Shown: piece by piece, positions 16,342 to 25,004 of the stretch | Position numbering within the stretch: position 1 is the stretch's first letter | How the letters are laid out: each line of letters starts with the position of its first letter | Assembly (NCBI GenBank): GCA_046346665.1 | Contig: JAXMHQ010000011.1 | Span: forward strand, 1-64,000 | DNA from: JAXMHQ01 sp046346665 | GTDB lineage: Bacteria > Verrucomicrobiota > Verrucomicrobiia > Limisphaerales > JAXMHQ01 | Reading direction: 5' to 3' | Length of the DNA: 64,000 nt | Position numbers and translations under genes: made by a program | The notes under the pieces: generated by a model | Databases searched by the model: none | What the model was told of the DNA's origin: nothing | The model's input: only the letters and a program-made list of their open reading frames with translations

Positions 16342-18054
16342 TCAGAACCACGCCGGCGTTTCGAACGCGCCAATGTCCGGGGCGCCGCCCGAATACGGAT
16401 CGCCATAATCCGATCCGCGATCGACAAGCTGCCCGCCGGGAACCGGGCGGAAGAACGGGGTCTCCGGCAGCCCGCCATCGTCCCGCCGCGCGGCCTGGGC
16501 GAAGTTCACGTCGGAACTCAGAACGTCGCCGGTCGACGTGGATCCCAGGACGAGCCAGCTATTGCCGAGCTGCACGGAGGAGTTGGTATACCACACCGCG
16601 CCGTCCACCGAATAATTGTTGCGTAGCACCGTGACACCCTGGGTGACAGTCGCGGTCCAGAGATTGAAATTGTACATCCGGTTTTTCCAGCCGCTGCACT
16701 GGTCGACGGTGAGCCCCGCGGTGTTGTTGTTTTGATCGAAGCCTTTGCCCCCGCCGGTGCCGGTGCCGACGTTGTTGAACGACAGGCAATGCACGATCCG
16801 GTGAGCCGCGGGGATGTAGTTGCCGCCGAGCTTGAAGCCGTTTCCATTGCCCGCGAACGCGGAATCTCCGAAGTAATTGCTCCCGTTCCGGAACGTCCAG
16901 CAATTCGTGATGAGGATCGGCGAAACCGCCATCCAGAGATCCCAGCCGTCGTCCGAGTTTTCCCAGGATCGGCACCCGGTGAACACGGTGCCCGGTCCAA
17001 CCATCCATTTCGCCGCAAACCCGTCGGCGTTCCCGCCGTGCGCGCCGGTGTCGTAGTTCCTGTAGGCATCGCAGTTCACCACGACGTTGTAACTCGCCAG
17101 GACGGTCGCGGAGGACGACCCGATGTTGAATCCCGAATCGCGGCAGTGGTGAAAAACGCAGCGTTCGAACCGGTTTGAACTGCCCGTGACCTTGAGGGCG
17201 TTGTGGCCTGCGTTGGTAATCTCGATTCCGTAGAATTGCCAGCAATTCGTGCTGATGGATATGCCGTCGTTACCCGCGGCCTGCCACGTGAAATCGAGGA
17301 CCGGCTGTTCCCCCGGGTAGGACCGGACCCGGATCGGCTGACTGGGCGTGCCGCCGCGCGAAGAAATGGAAATTTTATTGGTGCAGCTATAGATGCCGCC
17401 GCGCAGGTAAATGAGATCGCCCGGCACGGCGAGGCCGATCGCCTTGGCGGGGGTGGCGAAAGGGGCGGCGATTGACGTGCCAGCGTTTGAATCGCTGCCG
17501 TTGGTGGCCACGTAATAGGCGGCCGCTTCCGGACCGGGTTCAAACACGGTGACGGCGGCGCGCACAAACCATATGTTCGTTCCCGGCAGCCGCGTCGTGA
17601 AGACCTCGCGCACCGAGCCGGCGGGATCCCCCGCCCACGAATTGGTCACCGCCCGCAGCCACCAGGGTCGAAACCACTGGCGCAAGTCCGACGACAAGTA
17701 CAGGTCCAGTTGCGCGCCGGGCTGATGGCCTTCGCGCTCGAGCACGGACACGGTGAATTCGCCGTTGGTGCCGGAGGACGGGCCAGAGAGCGGCGTGAGC
17801 AGGGAGCCGCTGTTCGCCACGACCGGGTCCGTGCCAAACACGAATTCCACTGCGTTGACTTCGCCGTCCTGGTCGGGGTCGGCCAGCGACCCGCGGCTGG
17901 ACGGGTTGGAAATATGGGTGGCAGCCCAGTCGTTGTAGAACTGGGCGGCCGGGGCGGAGAGAGCGAGGGAGCCGGCGGCAAACAGGGCGGCCAACTTAAG
18001 GCGGGAACGGGAGGCCGGGCGCGGGCCGGGGCAAAACACGACGCAAGGGTTCAT
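16342..18054 (-). CDS. Secreted pectate lyase-like protein, family PL9
   Basis: A 570-residue secreted protein from the ATG at 18054. After a signal peptide (LAALFAAGSLALSAPAAQ) comes a region of about 140 residues containing an EF-hand-like or dockerin-like DPDQDGEVNAVE loop. Then a right-handed parallel beta-helix starts at YYVATNGSDSNAGTS (about 190). Diagnostic PL9 segments are HGGNADGFAAKW and CRSWENSDDGWDLW, which carry the calcium-binding aspartates and the lysine proposed as the catalytic base. PL9 enzymes cleave polygalacturonate by beta-elimination. It ends facing rsgA with a shared terminator. Together with the KDG kinase at 36461, it suggests pectin use, although the two genes are 18 kb apart. 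Confidence 0.88.
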   Translation of the reverse strand: MNPCVVFCPGPRPASRSRLKLAALFAAGSLALSAPAAQFYNDWAATHISNPSSRGSLADPDQDGEVNAVEFVFGTDPVVANSGSLLTPLSGPSSGTNGEFTVSVLEREGHQPGAQLDLYLSSDLRQWFRPWWLRAVTNSWAGDPAGSVREVFTTRLPGTNIWFVRAAVTVFEPGPEAAAYYVATNGSDSNAGTSIAAPFATPAKAIGLAVPGDLIYLRGGIYSCTNKISISSRGGTPSQPIRVRSYPGEQPVLDFTWQAAGNDGISISTNCWQFYGIEITNAGHNALKVTGSSNRFERCVFHHCRDSGFNIGSSSATVLASYNVVVNCDAYRNYDTGAHGGNADGFAAKWMVGPGTVFTGCRSWENSDDGWDLWMAVSPILITNCWTFRNGSNYFGDSAFAGNGNGFKLGGNYIPAAHRIVHCLSFNNVGTGTGGGKGFDQNNNTAGLTVDQCSGWKNRMYNFNLWTATVTQGVTVLRNNYSVDGAVWYTNSSVQLGNSWLVLGSTSTGDVLSSDVNFAQAARRDDGGLPETPFFRPVPGGQLVDRGSDYGDPYSGGAPDIGAFETPAWF

Positions 18055-18218
18055 GACAATACAATTCTGACTCGCCGGCTGGCGGTATTCAAGGCCGTAC
18101 GATCCCGGATTTGTGCAAATCGCCCTCCTTAATGAGACCCGGGCGCTCAAACTTTTTTGAGCCTTAGACAGTCGATGTCCAACCCACTCGGGCAGGATGT
18201 TGCGAAAAAGGACGACCT

Positions 18219-18407
18219 ATGATGATTGAGCAAATGGAACTTGGATTCGGTGGCGGGGCGAGGCGGTGTGCGTCGGAGAACCGGCGTCAGCGGCGGTTGC
18301 GGCGGGCGCAGTGGTGGTTTGACCGGATGCGGCAGGCGGTGGACCGGGCGTTTGACTGGCAGCCGGCGCCGCCGGCCCGGCCGGAGCAGATCTGGCTGGT
18401 GGAGTAG
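18219..18407 (+). CDS. Small Arg-rich conserved-looking protein, 62 aa
   Basis: The product begins MMIEQMELGFGGG and continues with a strongly basic patch (ENRRQRRLRRAQWWFDRM) and a C-terminal PPARPEQIWL. From memory, similar short proteins with an N-terminal EQMELG and an Arg-rich ARAQWWF block are common in Verrucomicrobiota genomes, with no known function. The start could be either of the two adjacent Met codons (18219 or 18222). It stands alone between PL9 (divergent) and a large palindromic repeat. The basic helix with WW could bind nucleic acid or a membrane, which is speculation. Confidence 0.65.
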   Translation: MMIEQMELGFGGGARRCASENRRQRRLRRAQWWFDRMRQAVDRAFDWQPAPPARPEQIWLVE

Positions 18408-18416
18408 GGGAATGAG

Positions 18417-18607
18417 GAATGCGGAGTGCGGAGTGCGGAATCCTGCGGTTCGCCGCGTTCTCAAGCAGGAGCCGACGTGAGGGGGCTCACCCTTTTGTTT
18501 GGTATCAGAGCCTCCTCACGTCGGCTCCTACAGGCGGCTAGTCGTAAATGCGAAGCGCGACATAAGTCCCGCAGGATTCCGCACTCCGCACTCCGCACTC
18601 CGCATTC
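18417..18607. repeat. Nested palindrome, about 190 bp, with 7-nt periodic arms
   Basis: Outer arms are tandem heptamers: GCGGAGT/GCGGAAT at 18417-18450 and CCGCACT/CCGCATT at 18568-18607. An inner inverted repeat pairs AGGAGCCGACGTGAGG (about 18467-18482) with CCTCACGTCGGCTCCT (about 18513-18529). The right arm abuts the stop codon of the esterase gene. The nested fold-back form resembles a miniature mobile element. Confidence 0.75.
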
Positions 18608-19232
18608 ACGCCGCGTAGCCCGCGCGGATGAAGTTGCGGATGATTTCCAATTCATCCTCGCCGGCGATCGTGTGTTGCTTCTGGAACTCTCGGAAGTCGA
18701 TGTCGAGTCCGGCGGATTCGAGCACGCGGACGTGTCGATGGGCTTCGTCGAACCGGATGAGGGGATCCTGACGGCCGTGGGTGATGAGGAATCGCTGGTT
18801 GCGGGCGATGGGAGAGAGTTCCTTGACGAGGTCTTCGGGGTGACAGACGAAGCCGCTGATGCCGACGATGCCGGCGAATCGGCGCGGGTAACGGCAGCCG
18901 GTTTCGATGGCCATGAGGCAGCCCTGGGAAAATCCGCCGAGAACGGCCTGTTCCACCGGGAACCCGCGGGCGTCCCATGCTTCAATCAATTCCACCAGTT
19001 GCGAAAGGCTCCGCTTCACGCCGGGCCGGATGTCCGCCTCGAAATCGAACCACGAAAAGCCGTCGTAATATTCGTCCGGCGCATTCACCAGCAGGTAATT
19101 CATCCAGGGCAGATCCATGGCGTCCTGCAGCCAGCGGTAACCTTCAAGGCTGTCGCCCAGGCCGTGCAACATGATCATCAACCGGTGCGAAGACGATTCT
19201 TCCTTCGCTGCCACAAATTCGTGATCGAGCAT
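18606..19232 (-). CDS. Serine carboxylesterase, alpha/beta hydrolase
   Basis: A 208-residue cytoplasmic alpha/beta hydrolase of the phospholipase/carboxylesterase type. Seen: the oxyanion segment LMIMLHGLGDS (about 18-28), the nucleophile elbow GGFSQGCLM (Ser about 103), the acidic residue in THGRQDPLI (Asp about 158) and the histidine in FQKQHTIAG (about 187). Size and motif spacing match small broad-specificity esterases such as YpfH. The physiological ester is unknown. The gene stands alone: the stop lies on the edge of a large palindrome and the upstream side has another inverted repeat. Confidence 0.88.
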   Translation of the reverse strand: MLDHEFVAAKEESSSHRLMIMLHGLGDSLEGYRWLQDAMDLPWMNYLLVNAPDEYYDGFSWFDFEADIRPGVKRSLSQLVELIEAWDARGFPVEQAVLGGFSQGCLMAIETGCRYPRRFAGIVGISGFVCHPEDLVKELSPIARNQRFLITHGRQDPLIRFDEAHRHVRVLESAGLDIDFREFQKQHTIAGEDELEIIRNFIRAGYAA

Positions 19233-19289
19233 GGGGCCTGTTTACACGAAGCCCGACCGGGTTGAAAGACGGATCGAGAACGGGTTTGC

Positions 19290-19388
19290 TGGATTACTGG
19301 ATAAATGGATTACTGGATAAATGGATTATTGGATTATTGGATTATTGAGGCGGGAGCAAGCCATTCATCCATCAATCCAAAAATCCAG
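19290..19388. repeat. Inverted repeat with 8-nt periodic arms (GGATTATT type)
   Basis: The left arm has seven octamers (GGATTACT, GGATAAAT, GGATTATT and variants) at 19290-19347. The right arm at 19361-19388 reads CCATTCAT, CCATCAAT, CCAAAAAT, CCAG. This is the longest arm of this type in the window. Confidence 0.8.
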
Positions 19389-19400
19389 AGATTCCCCCGT

Positions 19401-19901
19401 TCAGTTCCCGGCCGCGCTGTTGAGCCGGGCGGCTTCCTGTTCCGTCCATTGTTCGAGAGCCTTGCGTTCCTCCGGCGTGAGGCGGGCGGCTGCATGGATC
19501 CAGGTGTAGGAGGGGATGGGCATTTCGCCGGATTCCAGGGCTTCGCCGACGCGGTTCCATTTCCGGGCGGAACGTTTGGGATCGTCGTGCGGCCAGTCGG
19601 AAAAGTTCAGCCGCCGGCGGCCGTCATTGACATGGCCCACGATCAGCCACGACATGGGCGCGACGCGGCTGTACCAGGGCCAGGTTGTTTCGCAGGAATG
19701 GCAGTCGTAACACGCTCGTCGCAGCAGCGCGGAGATTTCCGCAGGGGGCGAATGGGTGGCCAGTGCATCCGCGCCTTCGCGCACGGGCGGATTTGTCCGT
19801 GCCGGGTTGGTCAATTGGAGTGCCGCAAACACCACCGCTGCCCCGATGATCAATCGGCGGACGGAAATTGCGGCGCGAAGTGGCTGAATCAGGCGCAACA
19901 T
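19401..19901 (-). CDS. Haem-binding domain protein, membrane-anchored
   Basis: A 166-residue protein with an N-terminal hydrophobic segment (RRLIIGAAVVFAALQL, about residues 15-30) acting as signal or anchor, so the rest is likely periplasmic. A CxxCH cytochrome-c-type motif is present (RRACYDCHS, about residue 63-70), followed by PWYSRVAPMSWLIVGHVNDGRRRLNFSDW. This is the pattern of the haem-binding domain family found in Verrucomicrobiota, Bacteroidota and Planctomycetota. A role as a small c-type cytochrome in electron transfer is likely but the partner is unknown. It is a single gene flanked by repeats. Confidence 0.85.
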   Translation of the reverse strand: MLRLIQPLRAAISVRRLIIGAAVVFAALQLTNPARTNPPVREGADALATHSPPAEISALLRRACYDCHSCETTWPWYSRVAPMSWLIVGHVNDGRRRLNFSDWPHDDPKRSARKWNRVGEALESGEMPIPSYTWIHAAARLTPEERKALEQWTEQEAARLNSAAGN

Positions 19902-19992
19902 GATGCCAAACTAGGATGCGCAAAGATTGGCGAAAGTTCCGGGGAAAGGAAGTCGAATTTGGGATTGGCTGTCCCGATGGCCCATGCCGTCC

Positions 19993-20019
19993 GGTGGGGC
20001 GAGACTCCGTCGAGCCCTG
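19993..20019 (-). repeat. Dispersed 27-bp repeat, copy 2 (inverted)
   Basis: The reverse complement is identical over all 27 bases to the copy at 63658-63684 (begins CAGGGCTCGACGGAGTCTCG) and has two mismatches to 5544-5570. It lies in the spacer before the TIGR03118-like gene. Confidence 0.75.
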
Positions 20020-20130
20020 TCCATTCCAGAGACTTTATATTTTCTCCGGAAGTATCGCCCGCCCCGCAGGAACAAATATCCGCTCCCGGCCTCCTAGATC
20101 TGTAATCCATTGCACCAAGTCACTGCTATC

Positions 20131-21261
20131 ATGAAAACACAACTGAATTGCTTATCCGCATCGATTTTTGCCGGGCTGGCCATGTTCGCGAGCGGCCCGC
20201 GCGCTTCGGCGGCGGCCGATTCAAATCCGGGTTATGTCGAATTAAACCTCGTTTCCGACGTCACAAATGCCGCCGTGCACACCGACGCCCGCCTGCTGAA
20301 TCCGTGGGGAATCGTGATTGGCCGAAACACGCTTTGGATCAATGACAATCACAGCGGCCTGGACACGACTTACAGCGCTGCGGGAGCTGCGCTGAAGTCG
20401 GTGATTTTCGTGCCTGCGCCCGGCGGCGGCCCGGGGGCGCCCACGGGCATCGTCTTCAACGACACGGCGGCATTCGTGCTGACCTCGGGGGCGAAAAGCC
20501 TTCCGGCGACATTCCTGATGGCCACGGAAGACGGCACGATCGCAGCCTGGAACGAAAAGCTCTCCGGGACCAACGCCATGCTGGTGGTGGATCGATCGGG
20601 TTCGAACGCGATTTACAAGGGATTGGCCATCGGGGCCGACACGAACGGGGCGCCGAGGCTTTACGCGGCGGACTTCCATAATAGTCGTGTGGACATGTTC
20701 GACGGGCAATTTCAATATCTCGGTTCCTTCGCCGACACGAATGTTCCGGACAGTTTCGCCCCGTTCAACGTGAAGAGAATTCGCGGCAAACTGTTTGTGA
20801 CCTTTGCGAAGCAGTTACTGCCCGATGCCGAGGATGACGAGGCGGGGCCGGGGAACGGTTATGTGGACATCGCGGATGGAGACGGCACGATTCTGCGGCG
20901 GTTCGCGTCGCAGGGCGCCTTGAATTCGCCCTGGGGGATGGTGGTGGCACCGCAGCATTTCGGAGTGTTCAGCCGGGCGCTGCTCGTCGGCAACTTCGGC
21001 GACGGCCGCATCAATGCCTACGATCTGCTGACCGGCCAGTGGCTCGGAACAATGCGTGACCCGCTTGGCAATGACATTATTCTCGAAGGCCTGTGGGGGT
21101 TGACCTTCGAGAAGGATGAAGTCGCGGGGAAGGAGTGCGAATTCAATGCGCAGCGGCTTTACTTCACCGCCGGTCCCGGCGACGAGGCGGATGGACTGGT
21201 CGGTGTCATCCGGCCCGTCGCGCCGGTGCGCACGCCTTCGCCGGGTGGCGGCGGCTGGTAG
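20131..21261 (+). CDS. Secreted TIGR03118-family protein
   Basis: A 376-residue protein with a signal peptide (MKTQLNCLSASIFAGLAMFASGPRASA in two parts: basic start, hydrophobic core, AxA site). The mature part looks like a beta-propeller: YVELNLVSD, LLNPWGIVIG, LWINDNHSG, PTGIVFND, YAADFHNSRVDMFDG, SPWGMVVAP, LLVGNFGDGRINAYD, GLWGLTFE. This order of phrases is typical of the uncharacterised TIGR03118 family. The usual C-terminal sorting signal is not present; the protein ends in a Gly/Pro-rich tail. The start at 20131 is chosen because an upstream Met at 20110 would break the signal peptide. No enzymatic role is known. Confidence 0.85.
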   Translation: MKTQLNCLSASIFAGLAMFASGPRASAAADSNPGYVELNLVSDVTNAAVHTDARLLNPWGIVIGRNTLWINDNHSGLDTTYSAAGAALKSVIFVPAPGGGPGAPTGIVFNDTAAFVLTSGAKSLPATFLMATEDGTIAAWNEKLSGTNAMLVVDRSGSNAIYKGLAIGADTNGAPRLYAADFHNSRVDMFDGQFQYLGSFADTNVPDSFAPFNVKRIRGKLFVTFAKQLLPDAEDDEAGPGNGYVDIADGDGTILRRFASQGALNSPWGMVVAPQHFGVFSRALLVGNFGDGRINAYDLLTGQWLGTMRDPLGNDIILEGLWGLTFEKDEVAGKECEFNAQRLYFTAGPGDEADGLVGVIRPVAPVRTPSPGGGGW

Positions 21262-21265
21262 GCAG

Positions 21266-21300
21266 TCCCGGGAGGGCCGGCGTCCGCGCCGGCCCCATCG
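21266..21300. repeat. GC-rich hairpin between convergent genes
   Basis: GGGCCGGCG and CGCCGGCCC arms lie within 21275-21296, between the TIGR03118-like gene and mnmE. It resembles the short GGGACGCCGTCCC-type hairpins at 33815, 54453, 57553 and 62028. It may serve as a terminator without a T-tract or be a REP-like element. Confidence 0.5.
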
Positions 21301-21307
21301 CCAGCCT

Positions 21308-22690
21308 TCATTTCCCGATGCAGAACTGGCTGAAGATGGAATCCAGCAGGTCCTCCGTCGTGGTTTTGCCGACGACTTCGCCCACGGCGTTCACGGCGAT
21401 GCGGAGTTCCATGGCGACGATTTCGAGGGCTTTGCCATCGCTCAGCGCCTGGCGGGTGGATTCGAGCGCCTGGCGGGCGCGTTCGAGGGCATTTTGGTGC
21501 CGTGCATTGATCATGACCTCCAGCATGTCGCCGCGCACCTGCCCGGACCAGACCAGGCTGGCCAGCGCATCCTTGAGGGTCTCGAGCCCTTCGCCGCTCA
21601 GCGAGCAGACTGGAACGGCCGGCGCGGCGAGGTCCGACGGCAACTCCAGCCGCGGCGGGAGATCGCTCTTGTTCAACACCAGCACCCGCTTCCGGCCGGC
21701 GCCTTCCGACAGCAACCGGCCGTCCTCGGGTGTGAACGGTTCGGACCGGTCGAGAACATGGAGGAGGACCTCGGCGCGCTCGAACATTTCCCGGCTGCGG
21801 CGGATGCCTTCGCGTTCGATGTCGTCGCGCCCCTCCCGCAGGCCCGCGGTGTCGATAAACCGCACCGGGATGCCCCGGATGTTCGCCATTTCCTCGATGG
21901 TATCGCGCGTGGTGCCCGGGATGGGCGACACGATCGCGCGGTCGTGTCCTAACAATTGATTCAGCAGACTTGATTTACCGGCGTTCGGCCGGCCCAGGAT
22001 GACGGCGCGGATGCCGTTCCGGAGAATGCGCCCCTCGCTGGCGGTGGCAAGGAGGCTGCCCAGCGCGGCCAGGGCCCGGCCGGTGCGCTCCCGGAGCTGT
22101 TCGCGGGTGTCCGGCGCCAGGTCCTCGTCGGGGAAATCAATGTGCGCCTCCACGTGAGCCAGCACCCGGACCAGGTCATCCCGCAGGGCGTCGATCCGCC
22201 GGGAGAGTTTCCCGGCGAGCTGTTCCTGGGCGGCGCGCAGCGACAACTCGGTGCGGGCATGGATGAGGTCCGCGACGGCCTCCGCCTGGGCGAGGTCGAG
22301 GCGGCCGTTGAGAAAGGCGCGCCGGGTGAACTCCCCGGGTTCGGCCAGCCGCGCCCCGGCGGACAGCAGCGCGTCGAGCACCTGCTTTGCCGGCAGCATT
22401 CCGCCGTGACAACTGATCTCCACCACGTCCTCGCGCGTGAAGGTCCGGGGCGCCCGCATCACCGCCGCCAGCACCTCGTCGATGACGACCCCGCCGGACC
22501 GGACGTGACCATAGTGGAGCGTGTGGGTGGTGGCGGCACTGAGCGGGCCGGGTCGGGCGGGAGCGAAGCAGCGGTCGGCGATGGTTGCGGCGTCGGGGCC
22601 GGACAGCCGGATGACCGCGAGGCCGCTTTCGCCGAGCGGCGTGCAGATGGCGGCGATGGTGTCCTCAACCCGCTTGGGAAAAGAGTTCAT
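21308..22690 (-). CDS. mnmE: tRNA uridine-5-carboxymethylaminomethyl modification GTPase
   Basis: A 460-residue protein of normal MnmE length. With MnmG it modifies U34 of certain tRNAs. The N-terminal folate-binding domain starts DTIAAICTPLGESGLAVIRLSGP. The inserted Ras-like G domain shows G1 GRPNAGKSSLLN (about 224-235), G2/G3 GTTRDTIEE and DTAGLREG, and G4 LNKSDL. The C-terminus is the conserved CIGK with the catalytic cysteine. Its ATG at 22690 lies inside the last codons of the upstream Yip1-family gene (26-nt overlap), so the two are probably co-transcribed. No mnmG is in the window. Confidence 0.96.
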   Translation of the reverse strand: MNSFPKRVEDTIAAICTPLGESGLAVIRLSGPDAATIADRCFAPARPGPLSAATTHTLHYGHVRSGGVVIDEVLAAVMRAPRTFTREDVVEISCHGGMLPAKQVLDALLSAGARLAEPGEFTRRAFLNGRLDLAQAEAVADLIHARTELSLRAAQEQLAGKLSRRIDALRDDLVRVLAHVEAHIDFPDEDLAPDTREQLRERTGRALAALGSLLATASEGRILRNGIRAVILGRPNAGKSSLLNQLLGHDRAIVSPIPGTTRDTIEEMANIRGIPVRFIDTAGLREGRDDIEREGIRRSREMFERAEVLLHVLDRSEPFTPEDGRLLSEGAGRKRVLVLNKSDLPPRLELPSDLAAPAVPVCSLSGEGLETLKDALASLVWSGQVRGDMLEVMINARHQNALERARQALESTRQALSDGKALEIVAMELRIAVNAVGEVVGKTTTEDLLDSIFSQFCIGK

Positions 22691-23276
22691 TCAGCCGGCC
22701 AAACCTGCCATCGAGGTACCAGGCCGTCAGGAAACAGGCGAGCCCGGTGATGAGGATGAGGAGAATGGACGTGACGAGGTAGAGCCCGAAGGCGTGGGGC
22801 GGATCGGGCCTCATGACCCGCGGCAGGCCGTGGTAGAGAGTTGAAATGCAGAGCACGATGCCGACGCCCCAGGTGAGCCACGGCGAGACGGGGGGCAGGG
22901 CGTTGAAAATCCGCAGAATAAACAGCGGCCCGAGCCCGTAAGCGGCCACGGTGAATGCCTCCACAAACGTGTGCCGCCCGTGGAACGTTTCCCCCAGCGC
23001 CTTGATCAGCTTGGCGGCGATGAACACGGTGAGAAGCGACAGCACGAATTGGCTGATTTCAAACGCGATCACGTGCTGCAGCGGCATGCCCTGCACGCGC
23101 GACAGATCGCCGCGCGCTTTGCCGAATCGCCACAGGCTGTACCCCTCCACGGCCGAGACAAACACCAGGATCGGCACGAGGTAACCCGCCAGGATCCCGG
23201 GAATTCTCCGCCGCGCAACCGCGATCCGATCCCAGGTCGGGACGGAGTCAAAGATGACAAGCAACGCGTTGATCAT
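22665..23276 (-). CDS. Yip1-domain integral membrane protein
   Basis: A 203-residue polytopic membrane protein with about five hydrophobic segments: ILAGYLVPILVFVSAVEGY, HVIAFEISQFVLSLLTVFIAA, AYGLGPLFILRIF, WLTWGVGIVLCISTLYHGL and LYLVTSILLILITGLACFL. The arrangement and the YHGLPRVM-type loop fit the Yip1 family, whose bacterial members have no defined function. It overlaps the start of mnmE by 26 nt, which implies co-transcription rather than shared function. The start at 23276 gives a short cytoplasmic N-terminus. Confidence 0.75.
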   Translation of the reverse strand: MINALLVIFDSVPTWDRIAVARRRIPGILAGYLVPILVFVSAVEGYSLWRFGKARGDLSRVQGMPLQHVIAFEISQFVLSLLTVFIAAKLIKALGETFHGRHTFVEAFTVAAYGLGPLFILRIFNALPPVSPWLTWGVGIVLCISTLYHGLPRVMRPDPPHAFGLYLVTSILLILITGLACFLTAWYLDGRFGRLNELFSQAG

Positions 23277-23416
23277 GTGGCGTCATTGTTATTGCTGGGG
23301 TCATTACTGACAATAGCAAAGGGAAGGCAGAATGAAGAATGAAGAATGCAGAAAACCCCGGACTTGCCCCAAGCCCGTGGTTGCGTTCATGGGCCGACAG
23401 GGTATTCTCGTGCAGG

Positions 23417-23779
23417 ATGAGTCTTTCCCGGACACGGATTGCGAGCTGGACGCTCCTGTGGGTCCTGCTGCTCGCGGCAGGCTGCGCGACGCGGATCAAC
23501 TGGAACGCCCGCGTGGGAAGCTACACTTACGACCAGGCGGTGTTGGACATGGGGCCGCCGGACAAGAAGGAAGTGCTCGACGACAAGACGATCGTCGCCG
23601 AATGGGTGACTCACCGCGGCCGCCCCCAGGTTTCCGGGGTCTACACCTACGGCTACTACTGGGGTCCCAGCCCGCCTCTCTACGCGCCGGCCATGCAGTC
23701 CTGGTCGCCCGATTACTGGCTCCGGCTGGTGTTCAACCCGGAAGGAAAACTGGTTTCCTGGAAAAAGTTCGCCATGTGA
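23417..23779 (+). CDS. Small lipoprotein, unknown function
   Basis: From the ATG at 23417 the product is 120 residues with a basic N-terminus and a lipobox LLAAGCA (Cys about 24), so it should be lipid-anchored. The mature domain contains WNARVGSYTYDQAVLDMGPPDKKEVL in two halves and ends WLRLVFNPEGKLVSWKKFAM. The pattern of a short conserved YDQAV-x-x-MGPPD motif resembles small outer-membrane-assembly-type (BamE-like) folds, in which a linker loop predicts quality of ligand, but this is only a resemblance. An in-frame upstream ATG (23339) lies in a GAATGAA heptamer repeat and is not used. Confidence 0.65.
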   Translation: MSLSRTRIASWTLLWVLLLAAGCATRINWNARVGSYTYDQAVLDMGPPDKKEVLDDKTIVAEWVTHRGRPQVSGVYTYGYYWGPSPPLYAPAMQSWSPDYWLRLVFNPEGKLVSWKKFAM

Positions 23780-23829
23780 CCGATCCGGCGGGAACTCGCA
23801 GGGGCCTGATCACGGCGAGGGCACACAGA

Positions 23830-23868
23830 TCCGGAAATCCATTGATCCAATAATCCATTGATTCATCC
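23830..23868. repeat. Single-arm tandem of 8-nt units (ATCCATTG type)
   Basis: ATCCATTG, ATCCAATA, ATCCATTG, ATTCATCC form one arm of the TTATTGGA/ATCCATCG family seen elsewhere. No facing arm is visible. Confidence 0.6.
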
Positions 23869-23893
23869 CAGCCCCCGTGATTAACTGCCGCCG

Positions 23894-24217
23894 ATGAATG
23901 TGGATCTTGGCATTTGGGGCAAGCTCACGAAGGTCGTGATTTTTCTCTTCGCACTCGCCATTGTTCTCATCGTCGTCAAGGAATTCCTCCCTGTCATCCA
24001 CCAAAACGAGCGCATGCGCCAGGAAGTCATCCGGCTGGACGCGCAGATCAGCAAGAGCGAGGAGACGCTTCGACAATCCAAGTCCCAGATCGACGCGCTC
24101 CGGTACGACCCGAAAGCCGTTGAGCGCCTCGCGCGCGAGCGGCTCGGTTATGCCAAACCCGGCGAAACGGTGATCCGATTCGAGCCCGCTGCGACGAACA
24201 CTGTGGCCCGGCAGTAA
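23894..24217 (+). CDS. ftsB: FtsB/DivIC-family septum formation protein
   Basis: A 107-residue bitopic membrane protein: short cytoplasmic N-terminus, one membrane segment (VVIFLFALAIVLIVVKEFL, about 13-32), then a coiled coil (NERMRQEVIRLDAQISKSEETLRQ, in two parts) and the family end motif DPKAVERLARERLGYAKPGE. FtsB links FtsL and FtsQ in the divisome and activates septal peptidoglycan synthesis. Length and order of parts match the family. The following DUF2071 gene starts 4 nt later, so the unit 23894-25393 is probably one operon, although the partners look unrelated to division. Confidence 0.85.
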   Translation: MNVDLGIWGKLTKVVIFLFALAIVLIVVKEFLPVIHQNERMRQEVIRLDAQISKSEETLRQSKSQIDALRYDPKAVERLARERLGYAKPGETVIRFEPAATNTVARQ

Positions 24218-24221
24218 TGTT

Positions 24222-25004
24222 ATGAGACGGGTTCCGGAACAGGAACCAATGGGCGCGAGTTCAGCCGCAACCCGGCTCCCCGTTTTTCTCACCGCCGAAT
24301 GGAGGCATCTCGCCCTCGTGAATTACCGCATCGACCCCGGCCTGTTGCAGCCGTTTGTGCCGGCAGGCACCGAGCTCGATTTTTGGCAGGGCGATTGCCT
24401 GGTGAGCCTCGTGGCATTTCGATTTCTGAACACCCGCGTTTGCGGCTGGCAAATGCCGTTTCACCGCGATTTTGAGGAGGCCAACCTGCGCTTCTATGTC
24501 CGCCGCAGGGCGGGGGACGGCTGGCGTCGCGGCGTCGTGTTCCTGAAGGAACTCGTCCCGAGGCGCATGGTGGCATGGATCGCGCGCGGGGTGTATGGTG
24601 AAAATTATCATACCGCAACCATGCGACATCGACTCGATTTTGATGCCGGGCGGCCCGGCGGCCTCGCGGCGGCCGAATATGCGTGGCGATATCGAGGGCG
24701 GCCGTATCGTTTGGCCATGACGCTCGCGGGAGGGCCCGCGCCCATTCCGGCGGGATCCATCGAAGAATTCATCACCGAACATTACTGGGGTTACACGCGG
24801 CTGGGCCCGGATCGCACTTCGGAATATGAGGTCGTGCACCCGCGATGGAATTTCTGGAGCGCCGCGGAAACCATGGTTGAGGGCGATTGGGGAGTTTTGT
24901 ATGGGGAGGAGTTTGCGACAACCCTGGCGCAACGGCCGGTTTCGGTTTTCCTGGCGGATGGCTCGGATGTGGAGGTTCGCCGCGGAGCGCATTTGACCGC
25001 ATGA
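24222..25004 (+). CDS. DUF2071 family protein (YqjF-like)
   Basis: A 260-residue soluble protein of the uncharacterised DUF2071 family: PVFLTAEWRHLALVNYRIDP at the start, then VPAGTELDFWQGDCLVSLVAFRF, FEEANLRFYVRR, VVFLKELVPR, ENYHTATMRH and FITEHYWGY, in the usual order. The family contains an acetoacetate-decarboxylase-like fold, but no reaction is established. The start may be 24222 or the Met at 24249, which begins nearer the conserved region. Its last codon overlaps the start of the DCC-family gene (ATGA), indicating translational coupling and possibly a shared pathway. Confidence 0.85.
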   Translation: MRRVPEQEPMGASSAATRLPVFLTAEWRHLALVNYRIDPGLLQPFVPAGTELDFWQGDCLVSLVAFRFLNTRVCGWQMPFHRDFEEANLRFYVRRRAGDGWRRGVVFLKELVPRRMVAWIARGVYGENYHTATMRHRLDFDAGRPGGLAAAEYAWRYRGRPYRLAMTLAGGPAPIPAGSIEEFITEHYWGYTRLGPDRTSEYEVVHPRWNFWSAAETMVEGDWGVLYGEEFATTLAQRPVSVFLADGSDVEVRRGAHLTA

